Source of the DNA: Rhodospirillaceae bacterium
GTDB taxonomy: Bacteria > Pseudomonadota > Alphaproteobacteria > Bin65
DNA: 64,000 nt
Direction of reading: 5' to 3'
Assembly (NCBI GenBank): GCA_028819475.1
Contig: JAPPLJ010000039.1
Coordinates: 37,265 to 101,264 of the forward strand
Shown here: positions 1 to 8,442 of the stretch, piece after piece
Layout: every line of letters begins with the position of its first letter
How positions within the stretch are numbered: the first letter of the stretch is position 1
Position numbers and translations under genes: made by a program
Notes under the pieces: generated by a model
What the model was told of the DNA's origin: nothing
The model's database searches: none
Seen by the model: only the letters and a program-made list of their open reading frames with translations

Positions 1-456
1 AATTTCAATATCGGCCTGTGGGGTGGACGGGCGCGGCGGCGCGACCTGGTCCGCATGGGCAGCCACCGCTGGTCCAGCGCCATCCTGCGCGAGGCGCAGA
101 GCCGCTTTCCGTTCCTCGCCGAAGAGGACCGCCGGGCCGGCGACCTCTCCCACGGCCAGCGCCAGATCCTGGAACTGGTCATGGTCCTGATCGCGGAGCC
201 GCGGCTTCTCCTGCTCGACGAGCCGTCGGCCGGCCTCTCGCCGACCGAGACCCAGGACGTGATCGAAGCCGTCCGCTGGGTCAGCGGGCGGTTGAACGCC
301 TGCACGGTGATCGTCGAACACGACATGACGTTCGTGCGCGAACTGGCCGACCGGATATTCGTTCTGCACCAGGGCCGGCTGCTGGCGTCGGGCACGGTCG
401 CGGAAATCCAGGCGGACGAGCGGGTCCGTGCCGTATATGTCGGGGCTTCGGCATGA
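1..456 (+). CDS. Liv-type ABC transporter ATPase (LivG-like), 5' truncated
   Basis: ATP-hydrolysing subunit of a branched-chain-amino-acid-type importer, cytoplasmic. The reading frame is open from the window edge, so the Walker A half is missing. The visible part carries the ABC signature LSHGQ, the Walker B stretch LLLLDEPSAGLSP, and the switch histidine in the IVEHDM motif. The C-terminal end (LASGTVAEIQADERVRAVYVG) is typical of LivG. Its stop overlaps the next ATPase start (ATGA), so the two are translationally coupled. The substrate cannot be told from this piece. Confidence 0.85.
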   Translation, partial: NFNIGLWGGRARRRDLVRMGSHRWSSAILREAQSRFPFLAEEDRRAGDLSHGQRQILELVMVLIAEPRLLLLDEPSAGLSPTETQDVIEAVRWVSGRLNACTVIVEHDMTFVRELADRIFVLHQGRLLASGTVAEIQADERVRAVYVGASA

Positions 457-1160
457 CCGGGGATTCGGGCGGGCCGTTGTTTTCTTTCTCCGGCGTGACC
501 GGCGGCTACGGCGCGACGACCGTCGTCCGGTCGGTCGGCGGCGCGGTCTCGGCAGGCGAGGCCTGCTGCGTGCTCGGCCGCAACGGCGTCGGCAAGACGA
601 CGCTGATGCGCCTGCTCACCGGGCACCTGCCGCTTCAGTCAGGCTCGGTATCGTTCGACGGGCAACCGCTGGACGGGCTGGCGCCCGACCGGCGCCACGA
701 TCTGGGCCTGATCTATTGCCCTCAAGAGCGGCCGGTGTTCGACAATCTGTCGGTCCGGGAGAACCTGACGCTGATGTCTTCGGCCGAAGTCGAAGGCCGC
801 TACGCTCCCTACTTTGCCGCCTTTCCGATCCTCGAAGCCCGTATGACCCAGTCGGCTGGGACATTGAGCGGCGGCGAACGGAAAATCCTGTCTTTCGTGC
901 GCGGCGTCGCCGAACCCGGGCGGCTGCTTCTGCTCGACGAGCCGAGCGAAGGCGTGCAACAGGAAAATGTCGAACGCATGGCCGGCTTCCTGCTCGAGGC
1001 CAAGGCCGAGGGCCGGGGGTTGCTGATCGTCGAACAGAATCTCGCCTTCGCGCTCGACATCGCCGACCGGGTGATCGTTATGGACCACGGCGAGGTCGTG
1101 CTCGCCGGCGCCGCGGCCGACATGACTGAGGCGACCCTGGCGGCGCATATGCATGTGTGA
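453..1160 (+). CDS. Liv-type ABC transporter ATPase (LivF-like)
   Basis: Second ATPase of the same importer, 235 aa. It shows Walker A GRNGVGKTT, signature LSGGE, Walker B LLLLDEPSEGV and the switch motif IVEQN, with glutamine after the Glu as usual for LivF. The start at the ATG overlapping the upstream stop (ATGA) is chosen over a longer upstream reading, which only shadows the neighbour. It is the last gene of an operon whose permeases and binding protein lie outside the window. Confidence 0.9.
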   Translation: MTGDSGGPLFSFSGVTGGYGATTVVRSVGGAVSAGEACCVLGRNGVGKTTLMRLLTGHLPLQSGSVSFDGQPLDGLAPDRRHDLGLIYCPQERPVFDNLSVRENLTLMSSAEVEGRYAPYFAAFPILEARMTQSAGTLSGGERKILSFVRGVAEPGRLLLLDEPSEGVQQENVERMAGFLLEAKAEGRGLLIVEQNLAFALDIADRVIVMDHGEVVLAGAAADMTEATLAAHMHV

Positions 1161-1231
1161 TGCGGGCCAATGGCGACCGGGCCGGAACTGAGATCCGCCC
1201 TCCGGGAAGCATCGGGCCATCGACCGGCATT

Positions 1232-1260
1232 GTAGGGGAGGGTTTGAAACCCTCCCCTAC
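1232..1260. repeat. 29-nt perfect palindrome between convergent genes
   Basis: Two 14-nt arms (GTAGGGGAGGGTTT and its reverse complement) flank a single central G. It lies between the convergent LivF-like and KamA-family genes, with no T-run after it. It could act as a two-way transcription stop or be one copy of a REP-like family. Only one copy was noticed in this window. Confidence 0.6.
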
Positions 1261-1341
1261 GCCCCGGTGGCGGTCCGGGACCGAATCAGGGCCGCAGCTC
1301 GGGGCGAAACCCGGTTGTCGGGCTTCTGAATTGCCGCGAAC

Positions 1342-2739
1342 CTACCCCGTCATCGCGCGCAGGCCGTCCTCGAAGAAGAAGGAATCCTCGCCGAAGGCCG
1401 GCTTCAGGCCGTCGAGCCAGGTTGCCTGCGGGTCGAATTTCGCGAAGAAGGGCCGGCCGACCCAGTCGGGATCGCGGCCCTGCAGGAAGCGCAGCACGAA
1501 GACCTTCTCGCCGCCGACCTCCTGGACGCCCAGAACCTCGACCTTGCCCGGCGTCGCGCTCATGCTCGGGCCGCGCACGGTGCGGGCGAGGCCTGAGACC
1601 TGCTCCACCGCGCCCCGGAAGACCTCCCAGCAGCGCACCAGCGGCACCTCGAAATACCGTTTCGCGCCGGTGTCGCGCTCCACGAACATGTAATAGGGGA
1701 TGATGCCGAGGCGGACCTGCTCGCGCCACAAGCGCGCCCAGATGTCGGGATCGTTGTTGATATGGGCGAGCAAGGGCGCCTGGCCGCGGATGACCGCGCC
1801 GGTATCGCGGATCCGGCGGATCGCTTCGCGCACCACGTTGGTCTGCAACTCCTGCCAGTGGTTGAAATGCGCCATGATCGCGACATGGCGGCCCGACCGC
1901 ACGATATCCTCGAGCAGCCGCAGCATGCCGTCCGCATCCTCGTCGTGGACGAAGCGGTGCGGCCAGAAAGTGAGCGCCTTGGTGCCGATCCGGATGTTCT
2001 GGACATGCTCCAGCGCCGGATCGTCGATGAAGGGCCGGAGATAGCCTTCCATCACCCGGGTCTTCATGATCATGGGATCGCCGCCGGTCATCAGCAGGTC
2101 CGAGACGTCCGGGTGGGCGGCGAGATAGCGGTGCAGGCCTTCGGCGTCCTTGGACGAGATTTTCAGCTCCTTGTCGCCGACGAACTGGGCCCAGCGGAAA
2201 CAGAAGGTGCAATAGGCGTGGCAGGTCTGCCCCTGGCTCGGGAAGAACAGCACGGTCTCGCGGTATTTGTGCTGCAGTCCCTCGAAGACCTCGTCCTCCT
2301 CGCTGGGAATGTTGAACTCCCTCTGGCCGGCCGGATGGGGATTGAGGCCGCCGCGAATCTCGGCCGCCGCCAGATCGATCTCATGCTTCGACGCCCCGCG
2401 CAGCTGAAGGTCGGCGATCCGGCGGAATTCCGCCTCGCCCAGCATCTCCCGTTGCGGAAATACCAGCTGGTAGATCGGGTCGTCGGGAATCCTGTCCCAG
2501 TCGATCAGGTGTTCGATGACATAGCGGTTGGTGCGGAACGGGAGCACCGAACTGACGACGCGCATGGCGAACAGGTCGTCATCCGACACATTGCCGAATT
2601 GGGTGACGGAATCGAGGTCCCTTGCAGTCAATGCCCGAAACTTGCCGGGCGGCGGCTCGATGACCCCGGCCGCAAGCGAAGGGCCGAATTTCGCCAATGC
2701 TGGATCCTGGGCCGGACTTGGAATTGTCTGAACATTCAT
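1342..2739 (-). CDS. KamA-family radical SAM aminomutase (lysine/glutamate 2,3-aminomutase-like)
   Basis: Predicted PLP- and S-adenosylmethionine-dependent enzyme that moves an alpha-amino group to the beta position. The 465-aa protein has the radical-SAM cluster motif C-x3-C-x2-C (C173, C177, C180, in CHAYCTFC) followed by FRW, and downstream MTGGDP and conserved His/Arg stretches of the KamA family. ATG at 2739 was chosen because AAGGAG lies 9 nt upstream; a TTG at 2760 in the same frame is less likely. The true substrate (lysine, glutamate or another amino acid) is not decided by the sequence. Confidence 0.85.
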   Translation of the reverse strand: MNVQTIPSPAQDPALAKFGPSLAAGVIEPPPGKFRALTARDLDSVTQFGNVSDDDLFAMRVVSSVLPFRTNRYVIEHLIDWDRIPDDPIYQLVFPQREMLGEAEFRRIADLQLRGASKHEIDLAAAEIRGGLNPHPAGQREFNIPSEEDEVFEGLQHKYRETVLFFPSQGQTCHAYCTFCFRWAQFVGDKELKISSKDAEGLHRYLAAHPDVSDLLMTGGDPMIMKTRVMEGYLRPFIDDPALEHVQNIRIGTKALTFWPHRFVHDEDADGMLRLLEDIVRSGRHVAIMAHFNHWQELQTNVVREAIRRIRDTGAVIRGQAPLLAHINNDPDIWARLWREQVRLGIIPYYMFVERDTGAKRYFEVPLVRCWEVFRGAVEQVSGLARTVRGPSMSATPGKVEVLGVQEVGGEKVFVLRFLQGRDPDWVGRPFFAKFDPQATWLDGLKPAFGEDSFFFEDGLRAMTG

Positions 2740-3062
2740 TCCCATTGTCTCCTTCGTCAAACAACGTGCGCCTGCGAACCCGCGCGAGCGCGAGCGGCCG
2801 AGAGCCGTGTCCGGCTCCGACGAGTCGGACCGATTGCAATCTCATCAGCCGCCCGGAAATTTGCCGCCCCCACGGCGCTCGTCCGTTCCGTGGCGTCGGC
2901 TACGGAACGGACGGGCCGGTAGAGTATCGGGGGCTACCGGGCCCGTATGCCGGCGGACGACCGAATATGGCCGCGTTTGCGTCGCGGTCGCCGTCCGCTT
3001 TTGCCTGCACCGCCGGCGTCCAACCGGAACGCCGGGATGCAGGCCCCATTATAGTCCCAAAA
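2740..3062. other. Intergenic region, 323 bp, with a perfect inverted repeat
   Basis: No convincing gene was seen. At 2880-2891 and 2902-2913 a perfect 12-bp inverted repeat (CGTCCGTTCCGT and its complement) brackets a 10-nt loop. It sits about 140 nt upstream of kamA and about 180 nt downstream of the TRAP binding-protein gene, so it could end that transcript or act as a regulatory hairpin. There is no U-tract. Confidence 0.45.
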
Positions 3063-4121
3063 TTACTTTTTCGCCAATTGCTTCAGCACTTCGGCATCGA
3101 CGGCCGTCGTTTGCGATTTATAGAACGCCATCGCGGCCTTGCCGTCGACGCCCATCGCGTTGATCGACTTGATCCAGTCGGCGAACAGCGGCGCCCAGGC
3201 CTTGCGGAACTTCGCCATTTCCGCTTCAGGCATTGTGTGAACCTTGCGCGTGGTCAGGAAGCTCTTGAGCGTTTTCGCTTTCGATGCATCCCACGACAAG
3301 CTGCGCCGGCCCAGATTTTCGCCGGACAGGCTCCAGATGATCTTCTGGTCCTGCTCGGGGATCGTGTCCCACTTCTTCTTGTTCCAGAAGGTCGAGAAGG
3401 TGGCGCCGAACCAGCCTTCCGGAATTTCGGTGGCGGACTTGGCGTATTTGTCGATCTTGAAGGCGAGCAGGTCGTCGGGGGTCAGGCCGACGAAGGCGTC
3501 GACCACGCCCTTCGAGACGATCGGGTAGATGCGCACCGCCGGGCCGGGCACGATGTTGGCGCCGGACAGTTTCAGCGCCTGCGCCGGGATCGACGGCAGG
3601 GTCCAGACTTTGATCGTCTTCAGCGACGCCACCGACACAAGCGGCGTGTCGGACATCGAATACCACAGGCCGTCGGGCGCGCCGAAATATCCGACCATTT
3701 CGAGGTCTTTGTAGTTCGCCTTGTCCTTGAAGAATTTCTGGTACATCCGCCACAAGGCGACCGCGCGACCGACGCCGGTGACGGCCATCTGCGGATGGAT
3801 GCTGATCTGGGTCGACGGCACCAGCTTGCGCAGGAACGCGTTGAATACGAAGGCGCCGTCGGCGGTGCCCTTCTGCACCATCACCATCTGGAGCGGCGGC
3901 GGTGCCAGCCGGCAGGCCGGCACGAAGCGGATCGAGACCCGGCCTTCCGTCGCTTTCTCGATTTCCTTGGTCCAGGGCTGAAGTATGCCGTGGCTGATCA
4001 CATGCTTCGGCGTCACGAAGCTGCAGAACAACAATTTGGTCTTGGCCTGCGCCGGCGCGGCCGCAAGGCCGAATGCAGCAGCGGCCGCCGCCAGAACGCC
4101 GGCCCGCACGAAATTCTTCAT
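3063..4121 (-). CDS. TRAP transporter substrate-binding protein (DctP family), orphan
   Basis: Periplasmic solute receptor of 352 aa. It has a Sec signal peptide (MKNFVRAGVLAAAAAAFG, cleavage after AQA) and DctP-family features in the middle and C-terminal parts. ATG at 4121 is preferred over a 10-residue longer form because an AGGAAG ribosome site precedes it. No TRAP membrane subunits adjoin it; the only ones in the window (54-56 kb) have their own receptor. It is therefore an orphan or is served by permeases elsewhere. The substrate is unknown. Confidence 0.85.
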   Translation of the reverse strand: MKNFVRAGVLAAAAAAFGLAAAPAQAKTKLLFCSFVTPKHVISHGILQPWTKEIEKATEGRVSIRFVPACRLAPPPLQMVMVQKGTADGAFVFNAFLRKLVPSTQISIHPQMAVTGVGRAVALWRMYQKFFKDKANYKDLEMVGYFGAPDGLWYSMSDTPLVSVASLKTIKVWTLPSIPAQALKLSGANIVPGPAVRIYPIVSKGVVDAFVGLTPDDLLAFKIDKYAKSATEIPEGWFGATFSTFWNKKKWDTIPEQDQKIIWSLSGENLGRRSLSWDASKAKTLKSFLTTRKVHTMPEAEMAKFRKAWAPLFADWIKSINAMGVDGKAAMAFYKSQTTAVDAEVLKQLAKK

Positions 4122-4196
4122 GGGTCTTCCTTTCCGTCTTGTCTCGATCATCCGTCGAGAATTCCCGCCCTATGTTCGCCGCTGGATGCGCATCCG

Positions 4197-4399
4197 TCAA
4201 CCGAACGTTGATTTGACAACGATACCGGTTTCGCGGCGCCAACGCTTGATCCGCGGCGGTTCGCCCGGCACTTTGCTTGGACGATGTTCGGCCCGACCCA
4301 CTGCCCGACGGCGCGTCATGGTACCAGTCGTGCCAACAGTCCTTCACCCATTCATGAACATTGCCTGAGGAGGTGAGATTCTCGATGGGGCCACAGCCG
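4197..4399 (-). pseudogene. Remnant of an FGE-sulfatase (SUMF1) domain gene
   Basis: Reading the minus strand just after the caspase gene gives GNVHEWVKDC then HDWYHDAPS (4365-4306), very close to the GNVWEWV-DC...APTDG signature of formylglycine-generating-enzyme-like domains. About 25 codons on, PRNRYRCQINVRL resembles the family end (R-N-x-IGFR). The middle RGGSW block and the whole N-terminal part are missing and there is no start codon with a ribosome site, so this reads as a decayed fragment. FGE-like domains often accompany caspase-like proteins, which fits the location. Inference from motif only. Confidence 0.4.
4245..4270 (+). repeat. Dispersed 26-nt repeat, copy A
   Basis: The 26 nt beginning CTTGATCCGCGG and ending TTCGCCCGGCA are identical to 13359-13384. 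Copy A lies inside the FGE-like remnant. It could be a piece of a longer shared sequence or a small dispersed intergenic element. Confidence 0.5.
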
Positions 4400-4405
4400 A
4401 GATTC

Positions 4406-5977
4406 TTAGCAAGATGGTCGTTTCCCTTCCCGCCACATACCTTCGCAGCGATTACCTGACGGCCAGGTGTAGATTCCGTGACCGTGCATTTTGCCTTCCC
4501 GCCATTCCCCTTCGTAGCGATCGCCTCTAGCCCAACGGTAGGTGCCGCGACCATGGTACTTGCCGCCGCGCAATTCGCCCGTGTAGATGTCCTGCCCGAA
4601 GCTTCCCCGCCAGACCAACCGACCGCTCCCCGAGGCTTTGCTGTCCACGCAACCGCCCGTCCAAGTGGCGGTTGAGCCCGGATGCGGCGCCTGATTCCAC
4701 ACCTTGCAGGGCCGGTTCCGCAGTTTCTGCCAGATCGAACCGGAATGGTTGGGCGCCGCTGCACGCAACGTCCTTGCCGAAGCAGCGTCCAGAAACCCCG
4801 TCGCCGGCCTGCTTCGGAATTCCTGCCACTCTCTGATCGCCTTGCGCGTGCGGTCTCCAAACACGCCGTCCGGCACGCCCGGATCGAAGCCCAGGACCCA
4901 CAGGCCGGTCTGGACCTTCTTTCGGTCCCGCGCCGTCAGGTTCAGGGCCGCCTCCGCCGCTTCGGACGCGAACGCGTTCCGGGCGTCGGTCAGGTCCTTC
5001 AGGCGATTGCGCGCCAACGCGGCGAAGGTGCCCTGCGGGTAACGGTCGAGATAGGCCCGGAGATCCGCCGGCCGATCCCGGTCCCTGACCGATTCCCAGA
5101 ATAGGCGCTCCGCAGCGAGCTGTTCCGCGGTCAGCCGGTGCGCCGCCGCGCCGCCGCCCTTGGGCGGAACGGCCGGTTTCGCCTGTGTCGGCGCCGGCGG
5201 CTTCGGCCGGGCGCCCAGATACGCGCCCTTGCTCGACAGGGAGCCGTAGACGAAGGGCTCCTGCTTGTTGCCGGTCGTCTTCAGCACCGCGTCGCGCACC
5301 TTGCGGAACATCAGCCCGACCTCAAGGCCCGGCTCCTCCAGATGGGCCAGCAGGGCCCGGGTGTAGGGGCTGTTGCGGCCCGCGCCGTCCGAGGCCAGCG
5401 TGCCTTCCTTCGCGGCATAGGCCACCAGCATCTCGCCCGACGGCTCGACCCGCGCCAGGCCCCGGCCGATCGAGCGTTTCGCGCCGGCGCGCCGCATCGA
5501 GGCCGCAAAGGGATTGTCCCGGCAGGCGTCCAGGATGACCAGGCCGAGGCCCGAAGCGCCCTCGACGGCCCGGCCGACTAGGTCGAGCGGCACCGTCTCG
5601 AACTCGACCTCCCGGTCGCTCAGCAGGCGAGCGTCGACCGGCACCAGGAAGTTGCGCTTGTCGACCTCGATGCCGTGGCCGGCATAGAACACCACGGCGG
5701 TTTCGGCGGTCGAGGCGGCGCGCGAGAAGTGCAGCAGCCCGCGCTCCAGGGCGACCTTGCCGGCATTCTCCAGCTTCGTGACCGCGAACCCCAGCCGGCC
5801 GAGCGCGGCGCCGATGTCGCCGGCATCGTTGAGCGGGTTGGCCAGCTGCGGCGCATGGGCGTAGACCGCGTTGCCGATCACCAGCGCGACCCGCTTGGCG
5901 GCTTGCGCCGGGGCTGAAAGCGCCAGCGCCGGCAGCAGAAGGGCGGCGAACAGTGAGGGAAAGGGTCTCATCGTCAT
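4406..5977 (-). CDS. Exported caspase-like (peptidase C14) protein with peptidoglycan-binding-like and MORN repeats
   Basis: Predicted secreted or periplasmic cysteine peptidase of 523 aa. A Sec signal ends at AQA (about residue 27). The p20-like caspase domain (28-255) keeps both catalytic residues, H101 in YAGHGIE and C152 in LDACRDNPF. A peptidoglycan-binding-like domain follows (about 350-405, QTGLWVLGFDPG...DGVFG), then a short run of MORN-type repeats (about 465-520) that stops abruptly. It is a paralogue of the next gene (6046-8352), which has far more MORN repeats. ATG 5977 has AGGAGG 9 nt upstream. The targets of bacterial caspase-like proteins of this kind are not known. Confidence 0.85.
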   Translation of the reverse strand: MTMRPFPSLFAALLLPALALSAPAQAAKRVALVIGNAVYAHAPQLANPLNDAGDIGAALGRLGFAVTKLENAGKVALERGLLHFSRAASTAETAVVFYAGHGIEVDKRNFLVPVDARLLSDREVEFETVPLDLVGRAVEGASGLGLVILDACRDNPFAASMRRAGAKRSIGRGLARVEPSGEMLVAYAAKEGTLASDGAGRNSPYTRALLAHLEEPGLEVGLMFRKVRDAVLKTTGNKQEPFVYGSLSSKGAYLGARPKPPAPTQAKPAVPPKGGGAAAHRLTAEQLAAERLFWESVRDRDRPADLRAYLDRYPQGTFAALARNRLKDLTDARNAFASEAAEAALNLTARDRKKVQTGLWVLGFDPGVPDGVFGDRTRKAIREWQEFRSRPATGFLDAASARTLRAAAPNHSGSIWQKLRNRPCKVWNQAPHPGSTATWTGGCVDSKASGSGRLVWRGSFGQDIYTGELRGGKYHGRGTYRWARGDRYEGEWREGKMHGHGIYTWPSGNRCEGMWREGKRPSC

Positions 5978-6045
5978 CGTTTTCAGCCTCCTCTCCGTCC
6001 CGCAGTGCCGCAGGCCGTCGCCATTTTTCCCGGCACTACCGTCGC

Positions 6046-8352
6046 CTATTTGAACCCGCAGGCTTTCTTCGAATTGCCCCAGGTAAACCACCCACGATAT
6101 CCTCCCGTATTGTAGCTGTAACAGCCGTTAATCGCCCTGCCCGTGGCTCTTCTCTTGCCGGACTTGTCGAAATAAACTCCCCTGCCGTGGGCCTTTCCGT
6201 CTTTGAATTCGCCTTGATATCGCGCGCCATCGGAAAAATAACCTGTCCCTCGGCCGTGTTCTTTATTGTCCTTCCACCCGCCTTCGTAGCGGCTACCGCT
6301 CTTCCATGTATTGGTGCCCCGACCGTGCCGATTGCCGTCTAGAAATTCACCTTCGTAGCGGTCGCCATTCTTCCATATGTACGTACCGCGGCCGGTTAGC
6401 TTTCCCTTCCGGAATTCACCCTCGTAGCGGTCGCCGTCCTTCCATGTGAAAGTCCCGCGGCCGTGCATCTGGCCGTCCTTCCAGCCTCCCTCGTAACGGT
6501 TGCCGGCCGGCCAGGTACGGGTGCCGCGGCCATGTTTCTTGCCGTTCAGATATTCGCCTTCGTAACGATTGTTGTTAGAAAAAACTTCGACTCCGTGACC
6601 GCGAACAAATCCGCCGCCCCGCCATTCGCCCTCGAAACGCGTGCCGTTAGGCCAGATCTTTTTTCCCCGGCCGTGCGGCTCTCCATCCTGCCATTCACCG
6701 TCGTACCGTACGCCGGCCGGCGATTTGATGATGCCGCGATCCGGCATTCTGCCGTTGACCCATTCGGCCTCGTAGCGGCGGCCGTCGTGCGAGATGTGAG
6801 CGCCTTTTCCGTGCCGCTTGCCGTCCTTCCACTCGCCTTCGTACCTGGTCCCGTCGGCCGATCTGGCGGTGCCCTGTCCGTGCTGCGCTCCGTCGCGCCA
6901 CTCGCCCTCATAGCTGGCGCCATCGGCCCAGAAGGCCTTGCCAGTGCCGTGCTTCCGGCCGGCGCGATACTGGCCGTCGTAAGTCTCCTCGCTCTGCCCG
7001 GTCTTCCAGACGGTGCGGCCCTCGCCTGAAGCCCTGCCGCCCTCGCAGGCGCCCGACCAGGTCACCGTCTCGCCCGGCTGCGGGCCGGGGTTCCACAATT
7101 TGCAGGGAGCGTTCGTGGCGGTCGCCCAGACGCCGCCGGACAGGTCCGGCGCAATGCCGAGCAGGGTCTTCGCGTCCTCGATACCGAGATAGCCGGTCGA
7201 GGGCCGGCCCAGCGCGGCCTGCCACTTGCCGATCGCCGCCCGCGTCGTCTTGTCGAAGAACAGCCCGCCTCGGTCGCCCGGATCGAAGCCGGAGGCCCAC
7301 AGGGCGGTCTGGATGCGCTGGCGCTCGCCGCGTTTGAGGCCGAGCGCCGCTTCGGCCGCCGCCGGATCGTCAACGTCCCGCGCCTGCGGGTCCCTGAGCC
7401 GCGCGATCCGGTTGCGCGCCAGGGACGCGAACACGCCGTCGGGATATTGCTCCAGGTAGGCTTCGAGGTCCGCCGGGTCGCGGCTGCCCTTGACCGAGTG
7501 CCAGAACAGCGATTCCTTGTCCTTGACGACGATCCCGCTCCCGCCGCCGGGCGCCACGGTCCCCGGCCCCGGCGCGGACCTTGCCGCCAGGTAGAATCCC
7601 TTGCTCGACAGGGAGCCGTAGACGAACGGCTCCTGTTGTCCGCCGGTGGTTCTGAGCACCGCGTCGCGCACCTTGCGGAACATCAGGCCGACCTCGAGCC
7701 CCGGCTGCTCCAGATGGGCCAGCAGGGCCGTGCTGTAGGGGCTGTTGCGGCCCGCGCCGTCGGCCGCCACCGAGCCGCCCTTGGCGGCATAGGCGACCAG
7801 GGTCTCGCCCGCCGGTTCGACCCGCGCCAGGCCGCGCCCGATCGAGCGCGTCGCGCCGGCGCGCGTCATTGCCTTGGCGAACGGATTGTCCCGGCAGGCG
7901 TCGAGCACGATCAGGCGCAATTCCGAGGCCCGGTCGACCGAGCGGGAAACCAGGTCGAGCGGCACCGCCTCGAATTCCACGTCCTGGTCGCTCGCCAGGC
8001 GCGCATCGACCGGGATCAGGTAGTTGCGCCCGTCGACCTCGATGCCGTGGCCGGCGTAGAAGACCATGGCGATCTCGGACATTGCCGCGGCCCGGGTGAA
8101 GGCCCGCAGGCCCTTGCGCATCGCATCGTAGCCGGCATTGTCGAGCCGGGTGACCGCGAAACCGAGCCGGCCCAGCGCAGCGCCGATATCGGCCGCGTCG
8201 TTGAGCGGATTGGCGAGCCGCGACGCATGTTTGTATTCGGCATTGCCGATCACCAGCGCAACGCGCTTTGCGGCCTGCGCAGGGCTGACTAAGGCTAGCG
8301 ACAGCAACAGCGCAGCCGCGCACTGCCCGGCAATCTGTTTGCGGACGTTCAT
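6046..8352 (-). CDS. Exported caspase-like protein with peptidoglycan-binding-like domain and long MORN array
   Basis: 768-aa paralogue of the 4406-5977 protein, 68 bp upstream of it on the same strand. Signal peptide 1-27; caspase-like domain 28-255 with H102 (YAGHGIE) and C153 (LDACRDNPF); peptidoglycan-binding-like domain about 340-400; then about a dozen MORN units of about 23 residues (YEGEW-DGK-HGRG) from about 440 to 735, and a short Cys-containing tail. MORN repeats in other proteins bind lipid or form scaffolds. The caspase halves of the two genes are very alike, pointing to tandem duplication, with loss of most repeats in the downstream copy. Probable order of transcription: this gene, then its paralogue. 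Confidence 0.88.
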   Translation of the reverse strand: MNVRKQIAGQCAAALLLSLALVSPAQAAKRVALVIGNAEYKHASRLANPLNDAADIGAALGRLGFAVTRLDNAGYDAMRKGLRAFTRAAAMSEIAMVFYAGHGIEVDGRNYLIPVDARLASDQDVEFEAVPLDLVSRSVDRASELRLIVLDACRDNPFAKAMTRAGATRSIGRGLARVEPAGETLVAYAAKGGSVAADGAGRNSPYSTALLAHLEQPGLEVGLMFRKVRDAVLRTTGGQQEPFVYGSLSSKGFYLAARSAPGPGTVAPGGGSGIVVKDKESLFWHSVKGSRDPADLEAYLEQYPDGVFASLARNRIARLRDPQARDVDDPAAAEAALGLKRGERQRIQTALWASGFDPGDRGGLFFDKTTRAAIGKWQAALGRPSTGYLGIEDAKTLLGIAPDLSGGVWATATNAPCKLWNPGPQPGETVTWSGACEGGRASGEGRTVWKTGQSEETYDGQYRAGRKHGTGKAFWADGASYEGEWRDGAQHGQGTARSADGTRYEGEWKDGKRHGKGAHISHDGRRYEAEWVNGRMPDRGIIKSPAGVRYDGEWQDGEPHGRGKKIWPNGTRFEGEWRGGGFVRGHGVEVFSNNNRYEGEYLNGKKHGRGTRTWPAGNRYEGGWKDGQMHGRGTFTWKDGDRYEGEFRKGKLTGRGTYIWKNGDRYEGEFLDGNRHGRGTNTWKSGSRYEGGWKDNKEHGRGTGYFSDGARYQGEFKDGKAHGRGVYFDKSGKRRATGRAINGCYSYNTGGYRGWFTWGNSKKACGFK

Positions 8353-8442
8353 CTCCTCCTCCTCTCCGCGGCCCCAGCGCCCTTTTCGACGGGCGTTTCT
8401 CGCACCGCGTTACCCGGTTCGGCGCGCCGGATCGGCCGGCCG

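Noticed and set aside
18..452. Extended N-terminus of the second ABC ATPase
   Set aside because: Shadow of the first ATPase in another frame; the ATGA overlap gives the right start.
3226..4860. Long minus-strand frame across the TRAP receptor and caspase genes
   Set aside because: Only the short FGE-like stretch in the gap is meaningful; the rest is out-of-frame shadow of two real genes.
6100..7000. Regularly spaced repeats resembling a CRISPR array
   Set aside because: They are degenerate codons for MORN units (about 69-nt period) inside an open reading frame, with no constant repeat and variable spacer pattern.
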